From assembly GCA_014338405.1 (NCBI GenBank), contig JTDE01002130.1, forward strand, positions 1,869 to 65,868: DNA of 64,000 nt, in the 5' to 3' direction. Within the stretch, counting starts at the first letter, position 1; each line of letters begins with the position of its first letter. A program made the translations under genes and the position numbers. Positions 1 through 12,800 of this stretch are shown here, piece by piece. The notes beneath the pieces were generated by a model. It worked only from the letters and a program-made list of their open reading frames with translations. It was not told where the DNA came from and did no database searches. This DNA is from Paragonimus skrjabini miyazakii (taxonomy: Eukaryota > Platyhelminthes > Trematoda > Plagiorchiida > Troglotrematidae).

Positions 1-410
1 TCGTGCAACTAATTGCACGCAAAGAATACTTACCCTTTTCTTAACGACTCATATACTATTCCAATCTTCACAGTAGTTCAACTCGCACTTTTCCGAGCGT
101 TATCTAATGCACCCAAAGGTTCCACACACTTTCCGCTTGGCGCGCTTTTGAGTGCCACCGAGTGGGCTGTAGCCCATCTCACGCTTATTTTCTTTCTCCT
201 CTAGGTTGTTGCCGTTGGTCCAAGATTAAGCTAGAGTTAATTGCTTATCGCATTTCCAAACATTGCTGGAAATATAAGGTTTGTTTTCAAACTTCACTGC
301 GTTCTCTAGCTCGATGCCTGTTAGTACTGCGTTTTGGTTGCCCTTCAGGAAAGACTATTAAATTGTTCGTGGACGAGGGTCTGGGGCACACCCATTTGTC
401 CACCACTGCG
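1..410 (+). mobile_element. LTR copy C, 5' part cut off by the window edge
   Basis: This stretch aligns along its length with two 480-bp repeats at 49236-49715 and 52413-52892. It starts at the palindromic block GTGCAACTAATTGCAC (3-18), which those copies carry just after their TATA box, and ends at CCACTGCG, matching their ACTACA/ACTATA ends. It is clearly more diverged than the other two are from each other. It also holds about 65 bp (roughly 142-207) absent from both, ending in a pyrimidine run followed by AG. The upstream U3 part lies outside the window. No primer-binding site or gag follows, so it is either a solo LTR or the 3' LTR of an element to the left. The open frames at 13-204 and 162-497 lie over the repeat and look like chance. 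Confidence 0.7.
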
Positions 411-1054
411 TTGCTAAACCCTGTTTTCAGTGACTGCTATCCAGATGAGCAGAAAATCGCTGGCATCGAAAATGTCAAACTGTCTGGACCTAGGTGACTT
501 GGGCTTCCAACCTCAAACCTGTGAATAAATCGCTTTAATCGCTTGAATATATCAGTAATTATCTAAAATGTCTTAATTTATGCCTTTGAACCGTGCGGCA
601 AATGATTAATTTTTACGGAGGAACCAGACGGTTTGAATTTATTTAAATAATGTTTGAGAATATCTAGCTGTTTTGCGTCTTCCCTGCGAACTCAGGAGTG
701 TGAGGACAAATTTTGTTTTAAATCATCACACACTTCTTGCATGTTAGGTTATCAACCCACACTTTTAAAAGAGGTTGTGGATATTGCGTGTTGGGGTAAG
801 AATTAAGAGTGCTTAAGCAGTCTTAAGCAGTTTTACGAATTTTGTTATTTATTTTGTCGACTTAACATTGGTGCACTACTATTTCATGGCATACTGACGT
901 TTATCAAGAACTGGAACGGTGTAGGATTATTGTTCATGGTCCTTATTGAAATTCCCGTATTCTCTGAAGCATATGACGCTGTTTGCGTACCCATAGGGAC
1001 CATGTTAATCAACCAGAAACGTTGAAATCTTCGGTACACATCGATGCACAAATA
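411..1054. other. non-coding stretch, no recognised feature
   Basis: No coding signal, RNA gene or clear repeat was seen between LTR copy C and the hairpin at 1055. The antisense open frame at 884-1135 overlaps the hairpin and resembles nothing known. Confidence 0.5.
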
Positions 1055-1110
1055 TGTACAGAAAACCCCGAGCGAAAGGTGTAAACCTTTCGCTCGGGGT
1101 TTTCTGTACA
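1055..1110. repeat. perfect 26-bp-arm inverted repeat (hairpin)
   Basis: Arms 1055-1080 and 1085-1110 are exact reverse complements over 26 bp, separated by the 4-nt loop GTAA. The arm starts TGTACAGAAAACCCCGAGCG. Old neutral DNA would have accumulated mismatches, so the inverted duplication is recent, maintained, or an assembly or cloning fold-back. The stem is shorter than a typical animal miRNA precursor and no Pol III signals were seen. Confidence 0.9.
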
Positions 1111-1129
1111 CATCCGTTACTGACGGATG
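1111..1129. repeat. small hairpin next to the 26-bp hairpin
   Basis: CATCCGT (1111-1117) and ACGGATG (1123-1129) pair around the loop TACTG. It abuts the perfect hairpin at 1055-1110 directly, so two stem-loops stand in tandem. Its 7-bp arms alone could be chance; the adjacency is what makes it notable. Confidence 0.6.
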
Positions 1130-3344
1130 TGGCACAATGTGGGCATAGGCTTAAAGTACACGATCCATGGTGATGTTCGTGTTTACTCGAGATCCAGGTG
1201 CACTAACTCAAGACAGTTATAAATGGATTACTGTTTCACTCGTTGTTTGCTTTCTTATGACCCCTAAGACACTCCATAACGACACGAAATGTAAGCAAGA
1301 TACGTGATAAAAGAACTGCGTAGTTTGTGAAAAAATACACTTAAAAGCCGGGCCTTATTAAAATGTAATGGAATGCGATGAACACTGCGAGTAATGGAAA
1401 TGAACCGGCTCATTATCCCAAATGGCACGCTCCATATGGTCCCTTAGGGAACCCCAGGGAGGTTTTGGGGGTTGGTGTGGAGTAAAAATGGGGTTTGACC
1501 AATGGGCCCCACGTGGGACCCATGGGGGCAAAATGGGGGCTGGCCGTAAAAGCGTTATACTGCGCGAAAGCTCAGCTACAAACCCGATTTCTCTCAACTA
1601 CTACGCACTATTCTTTCATTTCTTCTCATATAACTACTCCACCGCATACGCATTGGTCCCCATTCTTTCGGACGACCCGCCAATGCAAGACTACAAGCGA
1701 CAATGAACGAAAGATTGTGAATGCATGCACATTTATTGTCAATCGTCGTCAATATACAACATGGTTGTTCAGATTAGTACATTAGTTTCTTCCCATACAA
1801 CTGGTTGATAATGCAAGTCATATCTTCGTTCACTTATCTTCATTGTGCATATGGATGGTCTGTCTTCGAAGAGTTTCTGCAAGGTACCGGATAGGATTTT
1901 GTAAGTGAGAACGTCAGTGAAGCGGATTAACATAGTGTTGCTGTTTATGTGGATAAAAATGCATAAACAAACATCTATAGTGATTGCACAACAAGCGATA
2001 GCTGATGTTCTGAAAGCAACTTATGGTTGATGTGCCAAACTAAATATAACACAATCAACACGTGCACGCAGTTTGCAAACGGAAGCACACAGTTATGGAT
2101 AATAATCCGTCTTACCTGATCTGCGGACTTGTAATTTAGGTACATGTATTTCAGTCATCTGAAATGTGAGATGAAAAGAAATGTGATGACAGTTAATATA
2201 ACGATGCACAGAATTATGTACTACACGTGACTTTCGCTCGTAATTTCTGTCGCACATTGTTAATATCCCAATTCTATGGTGGAAGTGGGTATGCAGCATA
2301 CAAATCTGAAAGCAGATATTCAAGTATATACATATGTTTGCGCAAAGACACCAGTAACGAATAACAGTTCTCTATTATTTATTGAAGGTACTCAAAATAG
2401 GTACAAAACATTATCCGTTCCATGAGGAATACACACATTCACTAATGACACGAATAATCCGTTTCGTACAAGTGATGGAAGAAGCGGCGGTAACCAGATG
2501 GATAGGCGATAACTGGAATCGAGTTGACGGTCGGAAAAAGGAAAATTAACTAAATAGCGTATAAAAGACTTGTGGATGTAAACACTATATAAAACTTAGG
2601 TGAGAACACGAGGGTGAATATGATAAAGACGGAAGCAAATGACTCACAGTAGTTTGTGAAGGTGGTTTGTTTAGGGTTTCACTATAGTGAACGAAGGTTT
2701 CCAATGGATGCGCTCTGTCGTGTTGATCCAAGGAGATTCTGGGTTCACAGCGGAGATAATCGCGACGACAGATGAATTCGGAAATTTGCTGAAACCAATG
2801 GATGACTGCCTTAGCCTTTAACTCTCCAGAAATCAGTACATAAGCGACAAGAAACGCAGAAAGAAGGCAGGACTCGCGACCTTAGAGAACCACTTTGTAT
2901 TATCGATCCATTCAATTTACATTAATTAAACATCAGGTGTACATATGAATTTGAGGAGAGTGGAAGTTGTGAAGGACAATAAAAAGATGAAACACAAAAT
3001 ACTGCACAAAGAGCAAAGAAACGAAATTACGTTGCATGAACCTCCTACACTTCCGGTAAATAGTTGACACCGAACAGCAATCTTTTATTTTCTGTTCAAC
3101 ATAATCAATATTGCGCAAAGTGACAACGACACCCAAAAGCCGATCACCACAACCTATCGCGTTCTAAGTCAAACCAAGCTGAGCATAATAATTTATGATC
3201 GATTGATGTGTTAAAACAAAACTAGGATGTCACACATAATAACATGTAGGCAATAACATCAACAACAGAAGCAGAAACATGGCAAGAAATATACAGCATA
3301 GGATAATGTCTTGTACTTACCAAGAGAAACCCACTTATATACAT
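1130..3344. other. non-coding stretch
   Basis: No gene recognised. It contains the G-rich block described separately at 1504-1539. The overlapping frames at 1358-1597 (-) and 1422-1706 (+) exist because the G/C-rich block is poor in stop codons; neither encodes a known domain. Confidence 0.5.
1504..1539 (+). other. G-run cluster, possible G-quadruplex, with a CACGTG core
   Basis: G-tracts lie at 1504-1506, 1515-1517, 1524-1528 and 1535-1539, with loops of 8, 6 and 6 nt, just outside the usual loop limit of 7. The first half is also an imperfect 20-bp palindrome (1503-1522) centred on CACGTG, an E-box-like core. A further G-rich stretch precedes it (about 1448-1475). No gene start is nearby, so a regulatory role is speculative. 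Confidence 0.4.
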
Positions 3345-3375
3345 AGCCCCATTTTGCCCCATTTAAAATGGGGCT
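3345..3375. repeat. 11-bp-arm inverted repeat
   Basis: AGCCCCATTTT (3345-3355) and AAAATGGGGCT (3365-3375) are exact reverse complements around a 9-nt loop. The same C-rich word, in reverse complement, occurs in the G-rich block at 1524-1540, so the two sites may share an origin. Confidence 0.6.
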
Positions 3376-3473
3376 GTGTGCTACTTGAGATTATACTTCA
3401 TACGTACGTATTTTGTGCCTGTATTGGCATAAATGACCTCATACACCAGAATGTTTTTAAATACGCACACATA

Positions 3474-3857
3474 CCCCGACCATGTAGCTACAGCCAACAT
3501 CGGCTATAGCTACATAGTCGTAGTTTAGGAGCGCACTAGACTGCACGAAGCACCACAAGTTTACACCTGTATCGATTCAAACGGTTAAAATAACTTACTG
3601 CTTAGTGTCTCTAAAGCAAGTTCCAAGAGGTCGTTTAATAACGCGCAATGTATACAGGATGATTGAAAACGCTCCTGTTGGTTTTGAAAACGTGCATTGT
3701 AGAAGTTTGCCGATATAAAGCACTCATTACACCGTTGTAGTTGATATACGTCATTTTGAATCTGTAGCAATATAAGCGGTCGCGCGCGCTTTTTGCAACT
3801 TACTGCACCCACAGACTACGACCATGTAGCTATAGCCTACGCTAGCAGCAGTCGGGG
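3474..3857. mobile_element. foldback / MITE-like element, about 384 bp
   Basis: The left end begins CCCCGAC (3474-3480) and the right end finishes GTCGGGG (3851-3857). Inside these, the block CTATAGCTACATAGTCGTAG near 3506-3525 is the near-perfect reverse complement of the block starting CTACGACCATGTAGC at 3816. The left end carries a second inverted copy, so 3478-3521 folds on itself with two mismatches in 19 bp. Terminal and subterminal inverted repeats with no coding capacity fit a foldback or MITE non-autonomous DNA transposon. No target-site duplication was clear. The 75-codon antisense frame inside resembles no transposase. Confidence 0.55.
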
Positions 3858-6800
3858 AACCTAGGAAGGTTGTATCGTTTCGTTGTATAACAGTGGAAAG
3901 AGAAAACTATACGAAAAAATTAGGGGAAAATGAGAAAAGACAAGAGAAGTAAGAAAGGACAACAATGAAATTAAATGGGACTATACGTGTTCGACTGTCT
4001 TCCTCATTGTTCTTCAGACTTTTTGTTTATTGCTTGGTAGGTAGACAATCGTGGGGATTCCCGTGAATATTAGCACAATCGTTCCTTGAGTGGCCTTTGG
4101 ACGTTCTCCGAGTAAACCCCAATTGATCTAAGGAGATACTTTGGCAACTCTCAGGGAGCGATCGGGAGAATAATTGCGCTCAGCCTTACAATAAGACAAT
4201 GAAATGCCACTTACATCTTGAATGCCTAATATGCCCAACCACGACGAAAGCTGAGGTCTGCCTTCAACAAACAAGCAACGAAATCCATAACACTGGGAAT
4301 TATTGAAAAACTGTTATGACCAAACAATTTTATAATGAAAGAAAACAGATTGCGGGCAGTTACGAAGTGATTCAACGTAATAAAATGAGTAAGCTGTTCT
4401 TCGCCAATATCTGAAAGAGCTTAATGAGCACTCTACGCCGTGATACCTGCAATGAACCAAGTTTTTGAGACGCATTAGAGGTAAAATATCTCAGCTGATA
4501 GGCAAGATGCAATAATAAATTATTTCGACAATCTGGAGGAGAACTTAAGGTTATTTCAGGAAATGAAGGCTTCATTCACGATTGTGTACGAAATGGTGTC
4601 GGAAAGTCTGTTGAGCCTGTGCAAATTCCACTTTTAGCAATACAAGTGTTTAGCACGCATTAGATGTGGAATATCCTAGCTAACAGGCGATATACAACAA
4701 TAACTCATTTAGGTGATCTTGAAAACTACTTCTGCATGAAGTATAGATAGCATTTGTTTGTAGTAATGCGTGTTAACACGTATTAATCGTGTATAAAAAA
4801 TTTGTGTGTACAAAAATGCCTGGTGGTACGCAAATTTATTAAACCCAGCATCGCGTTCCCTCAAATATCTATCAGGGAAAGGCTAAGTGTTTCAGTATGT
4901 TACTAGGGAAAGTACAGGAATATCTACAGTTGAAAAATGAGCACAACTAATTTCTCATATACTCCAGTAACCAACTTCTTTCAAACTGAAGTTTTAAATA
5001 TAAACACAACAGTAACTACTGTGAAATACCGTGAACAAAGATAACAATTTTTATCACATGTAGGCTGATCCGAACTAACGAAGCTGATGGCTCAAACCCC
5101 ACTTTATTGAATCTGTCACAAAGTTAAAAGAACCCGAATCGAGACTTGAACACACCGCTTGAGGGCAGCGCGTAACAACTGAAGCTTGCAACATTCCTGA
5201 AAAATTTTAGAGACCATATTGATTCCTCAAGTTTGCTCAATTTGCATTCACTACGAGGTGTCCGCGTTTCAGCTGTCGATAGGAGGCATAAAAATCATCA
5301 TTATACCTTTCAACTTTGATTTGTAACCCTGTTTCTTAAGGTTCAGGATGTGGTTGGCCCCGATTACGATCCACAAAACAGCGCGGTAATAAATCGGCAC
5401 AAATACGTAGCTAAATAAGAGGTGATAAAGAAAAAACAAACATTCGTTGAATTTCAAGACAAAAAAGAGTCAACAAGTTTACGTACACAGATTTGTTAGT
5501 GACTGAGAGACAATGCTACGTTAGATAGTGCATTCAGAATACGGTGTAGATGGCTGCGAACTTCCTAACCAAGTAAGCGGAATCTGCTAACATACTAACC
5601 TCTGACCGCGCCAACGCGTGGCTATCTTGCAGTTTCTCTCAGCTATCAGCAGCTACACTCCAGAGAGGACGGCACGACGGATGCTCCGTTTGTATACGGA
5701 ACGTTTGTATACACAAAGCTACCGGTAACAACTATACATTTCCACCACCTCGGTAGTCATTAAAATGGAACTTTGCATTTTTCATTCTATCGTCAGTAAA
5801 AAAACTGTTCATTTTCTACTAGGTCGTTGGATGACTGTTACGTTGATTAAAAATCCAGTCCATTTTATGCAAGTTAACTTACAAAGAGATTGACGGCAGA
5901 ATGGCGAGAGTCCGTTTACATCTTCCGTATAAATGATCCAGGTCTCTGATCCACGGAGCAAAACTGAGGACACACAAACGTTGAAACTTCTATTATCAAT
6001 TTCATCAACCTAAACCATCAACTCGATGCACTTGGATCTTACAACCGACAAAGGTTCACAGGTACATTACAGGCTTTCGACTTCCTTTTGGACACCTCGT
6101 CAGCAACGTTAAATGCTAACAAAACAATACTGCTCACGTAATCAAAGTGATCAACAATATTGAGTGAACCTCTTGCAATAACCATTTACAGTAGGTGTTA
6201 ACCCAATTTCTCTATAACACTAAACCTTGAAGGTGTAAAGTGGACAATAAAAAAATCAGCCACATAATTTGGTTGATTTAGCTAGATTTTCATGTTTTCC
6301 GCCTATGAACTAGGTTGAAAAGTGTCGTCCGCATACTCGATATCGGTCAACCTACTACTTAAAAAAGCCCCGCAGTGAGATATTCAGAGTCTCAGAGTGC
6401 TGCTTTCACAATATTATTTATCACTAATTTTGAATGGAAGTGGAGACCGGACACTTCCTTTAATTTCGTCTGATACGCAGAACGCCAGAGAAGATAGACT
6501 ATAAATGCACGTTCTCTGTTCAAAGCAAGTACACAAAGACCTTGACGAATTGGCATACTTCTCCAAGAATCTCTCGAGAGGTTGACATCCCCAAAGTGTG
6601 TTTCAAACAACGGAGACGAAAGCGGTCATTAGGTATGAAAGACCACATTCATTATCTGCGAAAGGAGTGTCGATGACTTATTTTATGTCGCAAGAAAAAC
6701 CACGTGTAATGCATCCGTGACTGAGCATAGATCTGCCTTTTTCTCTCTTGTCTGGTTTTTCTTTGTTTCAGAATCTGTCGAATTCCCGAACCCATGGTCA

Positions 6801-9800
6801 AGATGAATATGGCGCAGACAAACTAGTGGTTTTCACATGCTGCTGTGATATCTTTCATGAACACAGCAACGACTGTTGGAAAGTTATATCTATAAGGCAC
6901 CTGTTCTCTCAACCCTGTGGTACCCCGTGTTAATTGTGATATGCTCAGGCTCACCTAGTCTACACAACTTGTCGGAAATCTTTCTGATTTATATTTTGCT
7001 TCTGCACGGTATTAGTGGTTAAACAATAGTCCACTTGCTCAGCAACTTGAGCTGCTGATTAAATACACCGGCATCTTAGAACATTTAAACATTAAAAATG
7101 TAAGATAATGATATTCACCCACCGTCACAACGGGAACAGCAGAAAGCACAGTGGTAACTGTCGTATCCCTTGAATTGTTACAAGTTCCTTGGCCAATCCT
7201 GATAGGTTTCGAATTTGAGGTGCACTTGGAGATAGAAAAATTTAAACAAAGTTAAGCTAGTTAACAGTGCTGGTTGGGCAAGCGAGCTTGCTCCATTAAT
7301 CTTACCCCACCAAACATCTACCTGAGTAATAGGGCATCACAAAGTGTTAGTGAGATACGTCGCCAATTGTCGGAATTTGTGACATATCCAGTGATCAAAA
7401 CATGTCTAATACGGGTATTATAGGTTATTGTAATATTTCTTTCGTCTGCGCTGAAATTGGTTAAAAAATTCGAGCTGCTCACCTTGACTTAACCACTTCA
7501 CATGTTAAGCTTTCTTGGATGAGGCTACTTATCAAGTTAACCGTGTAAAATGGAACATATTACTATGAAATGCAAGCGGATGCGCCAAACCGGCGTTTAG
7601 ATAAAAGGTCTGTCCATGGACAACAGTGGCTTTTCTGGTGTTTGAGCAAATATAGTTTTGTCGTTAATGGTTGATTACTGTTAAAGCCTAATGACCATGA
7701 GACCATGTGACCCGCAATTATTGAGTCCCTTTATATATGAGTTCTCATTTTAAACGAGATGCAAAAACCTTTTGATTAAAACTTGCGAAAAAGTGATGAT
7801 TGCCGCTCAGTTTACAAATATTGATACTGTAATGGCTGGTTCGCATAATTTTATTGCTCAACACTTTCTGATCAATCAGTCTAGCGTACTCGATAAAATG
7901 AATCGACAAGTAGATAGAAGCGGGATGGGTGAGTTTCGTTATCGAACACGTAGGAAGTTCGTTGGGTTTTGATAGTGCTAATTTTCATAAAACTGGGAAC
8001 TTCCAAAGTAATTCCAGCGACTAGGAGTGATTAAAGTTTTTTCACGAATGAGGAACTATAATGTACTCATGGGCGATGTTAAGTAGATTATAGTGGCTGC
8101 TGGCAAATAAGGTTATTATAATTAGTTTTTAGGCTTCTATATATTTTATGGCTTGACACAGGAACTAAACTGGACTGGTTATCTGCTTGTAGCAAATGCG
8201 AAACAAGTAAGGTGCTTAAACAAGAACTAAAATAATATGAGTTGGATTAATGATTTCAATAGGCCGTGTAAAGGGGACTGCTACTCAAAAGCAATAAGTG
8301 TGGACAGCTTTCCATGATCGGTTGAAAGATGATACTCAATCAAATGAGATCATCGAAATGTCTGAATTTGTCTAATAAATTGCCGGAAGTGGGAATTTCA
8401 GAAGCCAAGTGCGCGCAAAATTTAGATTATTAATCCAGTTCAAATCAGCTCTGCAGAAGATAGCATTGACAAAGTACATACTCGCCAAAGTTGTTGTATC
8501 GTGCAGCCAACTTCCGCATTTTTTTACGTTTGACCACACCTTAGTATGGCTTATAGGTACTGAATTCTTGCTCAGCAAAATGTGAAGGGGTTGTACAGGT
8601 GGCGGAATCTGGAGTCTCTGAGATACATGTGTAATTCGATGAGAGTGATTTCTCTTAAACGACCAAGAGGATTTAGTTCCCTTGCTTTTGGAATAATGCA
8701 AAAAGTTTATGTTTCACTATAAATATCAAGTTTCTGAAGAAGTGCTCACATAAGAATAAGCAAGTTTTGGCTCCCACCAGAAACTTAAAACCTAAAGCGC
8801 ATAAACTTACTATAACGATGGAAGCATTAAGTATCATCAAGTTTAAGTTCTCCTATAAATGAAGACAAGTTAGGGGAGTAAACGTTTCATCGTTGGTGGA
8901 ATAGGCTAATTATAATATATCTGGCCAAACTCTCAAGCTAGGGCGGCGGCTACTTTAACAGCCGATGACTGGAGACCTTGGATGAAATGACGACTAACTG
9001 GGCTCAGTGGTGTAAACGTTGCATTCGCTTGGCCGAGTTTTCCGTAAAGTTGTCCGTAGACTGCATGAAATTGATCAGTCTTAGAAGTGAAAGCCGTAAG
9101 AAGACTGCCCCGCCTGCGACGCCTTATCTTTATCCGCAACAAGATGTTTGTTTGCAAGGTATGGACACCTTGACAGTAAATGTTCGAGCACAGACATACA
9201 TCCATAACTATAAACATGAGCTTTCTCAGTTTCTTCTCTGTATTTTTTTCTTTGGATCGCCTTTTCTGCCTATGGTTACATGGCAGTTAAACGTAAGTGC
9301 AAACCGTTGTTTATTTTTATCTTTGATGGTGATAGTTGCAACTACGGTGAATGATTTGATGTACCGATCCGCGAAACATTTCTTCAATTCTATCCGTGGC
9401 CGTTATTCGGAGGTTTGATTAAGTAATTTAGTTTCTTATATATTTCATTTACGTTTTTCTGTGTTCTTTCTTACCCATCCTCTGTGATTTCTCCCTTTCC
9501 TTTTTCTGTTTACATCCTAATCAAGGACCGACAGTAATCAGGTTGAATATAGTGCTTGATTGCAGTCACTACGGTATTACTCTTATGCATTGCTTGCTGA
9601 ATAGTTCACGCTAGTAAACTGTTTTACAATCACCCATCATTACGTTGTGGAAGTTTTCAACATAAAACTAACAATAAAGCCTACATTTTTTAAGCGTCCC
9701 GACATGGGGGGATAGTCAGAGTTTGCTGATGAGCTATGCTGTTTTACGGATGCTGAGCGTTGTCAGTACTGTAAAACCACTAGCATGGGGCTTGAGAAAA

Positions 9801-12800
9801 GTTTAATTTTTGATTTTAAAACTGCAAATTGTAATGCACACGACTAAAAAGTCATGGCATCTGCATGCGCCTGAACAGTTTACAGTTACTAAGGTTAACT
9901 TGAAAAGCAAAAAACTACGCACTAGGGTCATCTGATGACGACGATATTTTCAATATTACTATTTCCTAAATACTTGCTAATTAGGTAAAACAAGTGAACT
10001 GTCACCGGTTTTTGAAAATTCTCAGGACTGTGTTAGAACCAGTCCAACAGAATAATACCCAGTCAGCACGCACTATCGAAAACCCTTAACATAGCGTACG
10101 CTGCTATTCATAAAGCTTCCAAATAACGTGCTCAGTAATTGCGCAACGGTTCAAACCACTGCGTCTCATTGCCTACCGGAGTGAAGCAGTGCACATGATA
10201 AACCAGTTGGTTGTCCTTATACAGATTGGCAAATCTGCTGGAATCAGTCTGACAGAATAATATCTAGTAATTACTGACTACCGAAAGCCGGTCGACAATG
10301 ACAAACGAAGACTTGGCCCGTTGACCCCAGTGTATTAGTGTCATTCTTGGAAAATCGAACATACAGAAAAACCCATCAAGCTAACAAAGCACAAAGTCAG
10401 TTGAGATTGTAACCCCGAAACGGATATTAAAAACTGGATCACTTGACTTAAAAAATATTTGTAAAAAACCGGAATCATCAAAAATGTACAAAGGAATGCG
10501 ACTATCAAAAATATTATTCCTTGTAGGCGTTACACATATTACTACTTCTGTCTTCTAAATCATCAGCTGATTTCGCTTATTTCATATCATTTACCTACGT
10601 ACCAAAATACTGAGCAAGACAAGTAGCACGTTGTAGCCTGCAATGTTTGGCTTACGCATATAAGTCTTTTCATTTATAAAATCTCACTGAATAAAGTAGC
10701 ATACTCGGGAAAAAATTCTTCTGGCAATTTTGCCGTTTGTCCGTTTACCGAACTCAGTGCTAACTATCAGGAGTAAAAGCTGCAAAACCACAAGACACCT
10801 AACTACTTAGACCTCAATTCGTTGTCTTCAGACGTGATAACGTAAATCTGTTCCAATTGTTGACTGCCGAATTCCACTTTTAGTCAAAAATGCAACAGTA
10901 ATTTTTCTCCAAAGGTGCTTTAAATAAATGCACGAGCTCGGTCTCAGCTATTTTTTTCAAAAGACTGAAACAGCCCTAGAAAACTAGCCAATAACTTTTC
11001 ATGGGATTTTTAACAGATTCAAGTTGAACGATATCACTGCAATTTCGAAGCAAAACTTGGTGATTCCTAACGGCAGTACTTGTCTCACTGGTTTGATAAG
11101 AAAGAAAAGTAACGCCTTATTTCATTTCTTTTGTAATGAAACAGCAATTTACCGCAGTCAATCGTTTACTTATTGGCGGGTTCGTTGTCGCTTAGGTGCG
11201 TTTGACGCCCGTTTTGTTGTTCTGTTAGTTGCGCTTCTGAAGTATGGTTATGTATAAGACTAGTATACGTCGACCTCTTATCAATTTTAAGAGAGACAAT
11301 CAACCCGGAATATAATGCACACTTTCAATAAGAGATACAATGAATGTTGGTCGATAGTGGGTATAACACCATCTTAATCTAAAACCGGATGGCCATCGAA
11401 CATACAGTTCAAGTCGAGCTAATAAAATGCTTCCAGCAATCTTGGAAGCAAAGTTCCACCATTTCACTTACACATCTTCAGCAAATGGAGGGCATTCAAC
11501 TAAGTGTGCCTGGGCCACAAAATTAATATTAAAATCGTGGAATCCAGGTACAGGTCACTGAAGTCGGCCACAGTCATCAGTTGTAGAAAATATCCACTGA
11601 CTTAGCTCTAGGGTCAGTTCCAGAGTGAGAAGGATGAGAATGTGTAGAAATAAAGCTAAATAAGGAGTGGGGAAAGAATAATGAGTTCAAATGCATGCAA
11701 CTAAATGTTTATACAAGAATCTAGTGGATGATGTGAAAACATAGAGAGATTTGACTACAAGGGTTGGGTTGTGTCCGATATGACTTTTGTTGGAAACTGT
11801 ATGCCTACTTTGAAGTAGTGAGAAATAATAAAATCAACCAACTGTTTGACGGGAATGCCACTGTAAGTGGACAGATGTTTTATGCATCTGGCAAAAGTTC
11901 GAGGTTCTTTTGTAACGAACCGAGGAAAACAACGGGTACATTCAGCGGGGATAACACATGCCTTACTAGAATGACTAATCACGTAGTAGAGAATGGAGTG
12001 AAATTAGGCAACGAAAATAGGCCGAACGCCTTTGGACTTTTGAAAACACCTCAGTAAATTGGAGTGATCAATCAAAGGTGGCTAATCTATCTTTTTATTT
12101 ATCTTCTGGGCAGCAGTGGAAAAAATATTTTCTAACCACAGTTAAGATGGATTGAAGTTAAATTCCCCGTGGATTTTGCGAATGTGTAGTTTTTATAGAT
12201 AAAAGTGACCTTTAACCGCGGTTCTAACGTTTCGCTGTCGTTTGTAGACATGATGTGCATAAAAATTTGTTGAGGAAACTTGATGCTTAGGAAGTTTTTT
12301 TGAATTAGAAAAAATGTAGGCGGCGAAACACTAGCCTAGAGCGATTTTAACTAACAAGGTAACTCACGATGACTCGGAGGTAAATTTAATGCAGATGACG
12401 AAAGAAATATTGGCCTGAGACTACCAAACGCGGTCGCATAATGTCGAAGATACAGTCGTTGACGTCTATGGTAAATGTGGCACACTCAGTGGTGTCAGCT
12501 GGTAAGTAACTCTAAGATGAGGAAGCGGCCATTTAGTCATACGAGTTTGTTTAGTCAATTATGATGCAAATGTTCTGCAGATGGGTCAGACACTAAACAT
12601 CTGCAATGCTGAGCAGAATTTGCCACTGCCTACTGTCGTAAGTGCTAACGAAGCATTTGGAAGTGATAAAGACTACTAAAAAACGTATTTCATGTTAGGC
12701 TGTAAGGTTTGGGACCTATTGGTTAATACATCATGTGGTTGAAAAGCTAGAAGGAGTGAAGGCTACATGAAAGTTACTGTACCTTGTTGAGGTGAGATGT

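Noticed and set aside
1358..1785. Overlapping open frames on both strands as a gene
   Set aside because: They are explained by a G/C-rich, stop-poor block and show no domain.
8978..9418. 146-codon plus-strand open frame as a gene
   Set aside because: No recognisable domain, splice context or conserved motif; the opposite strand is equally open.
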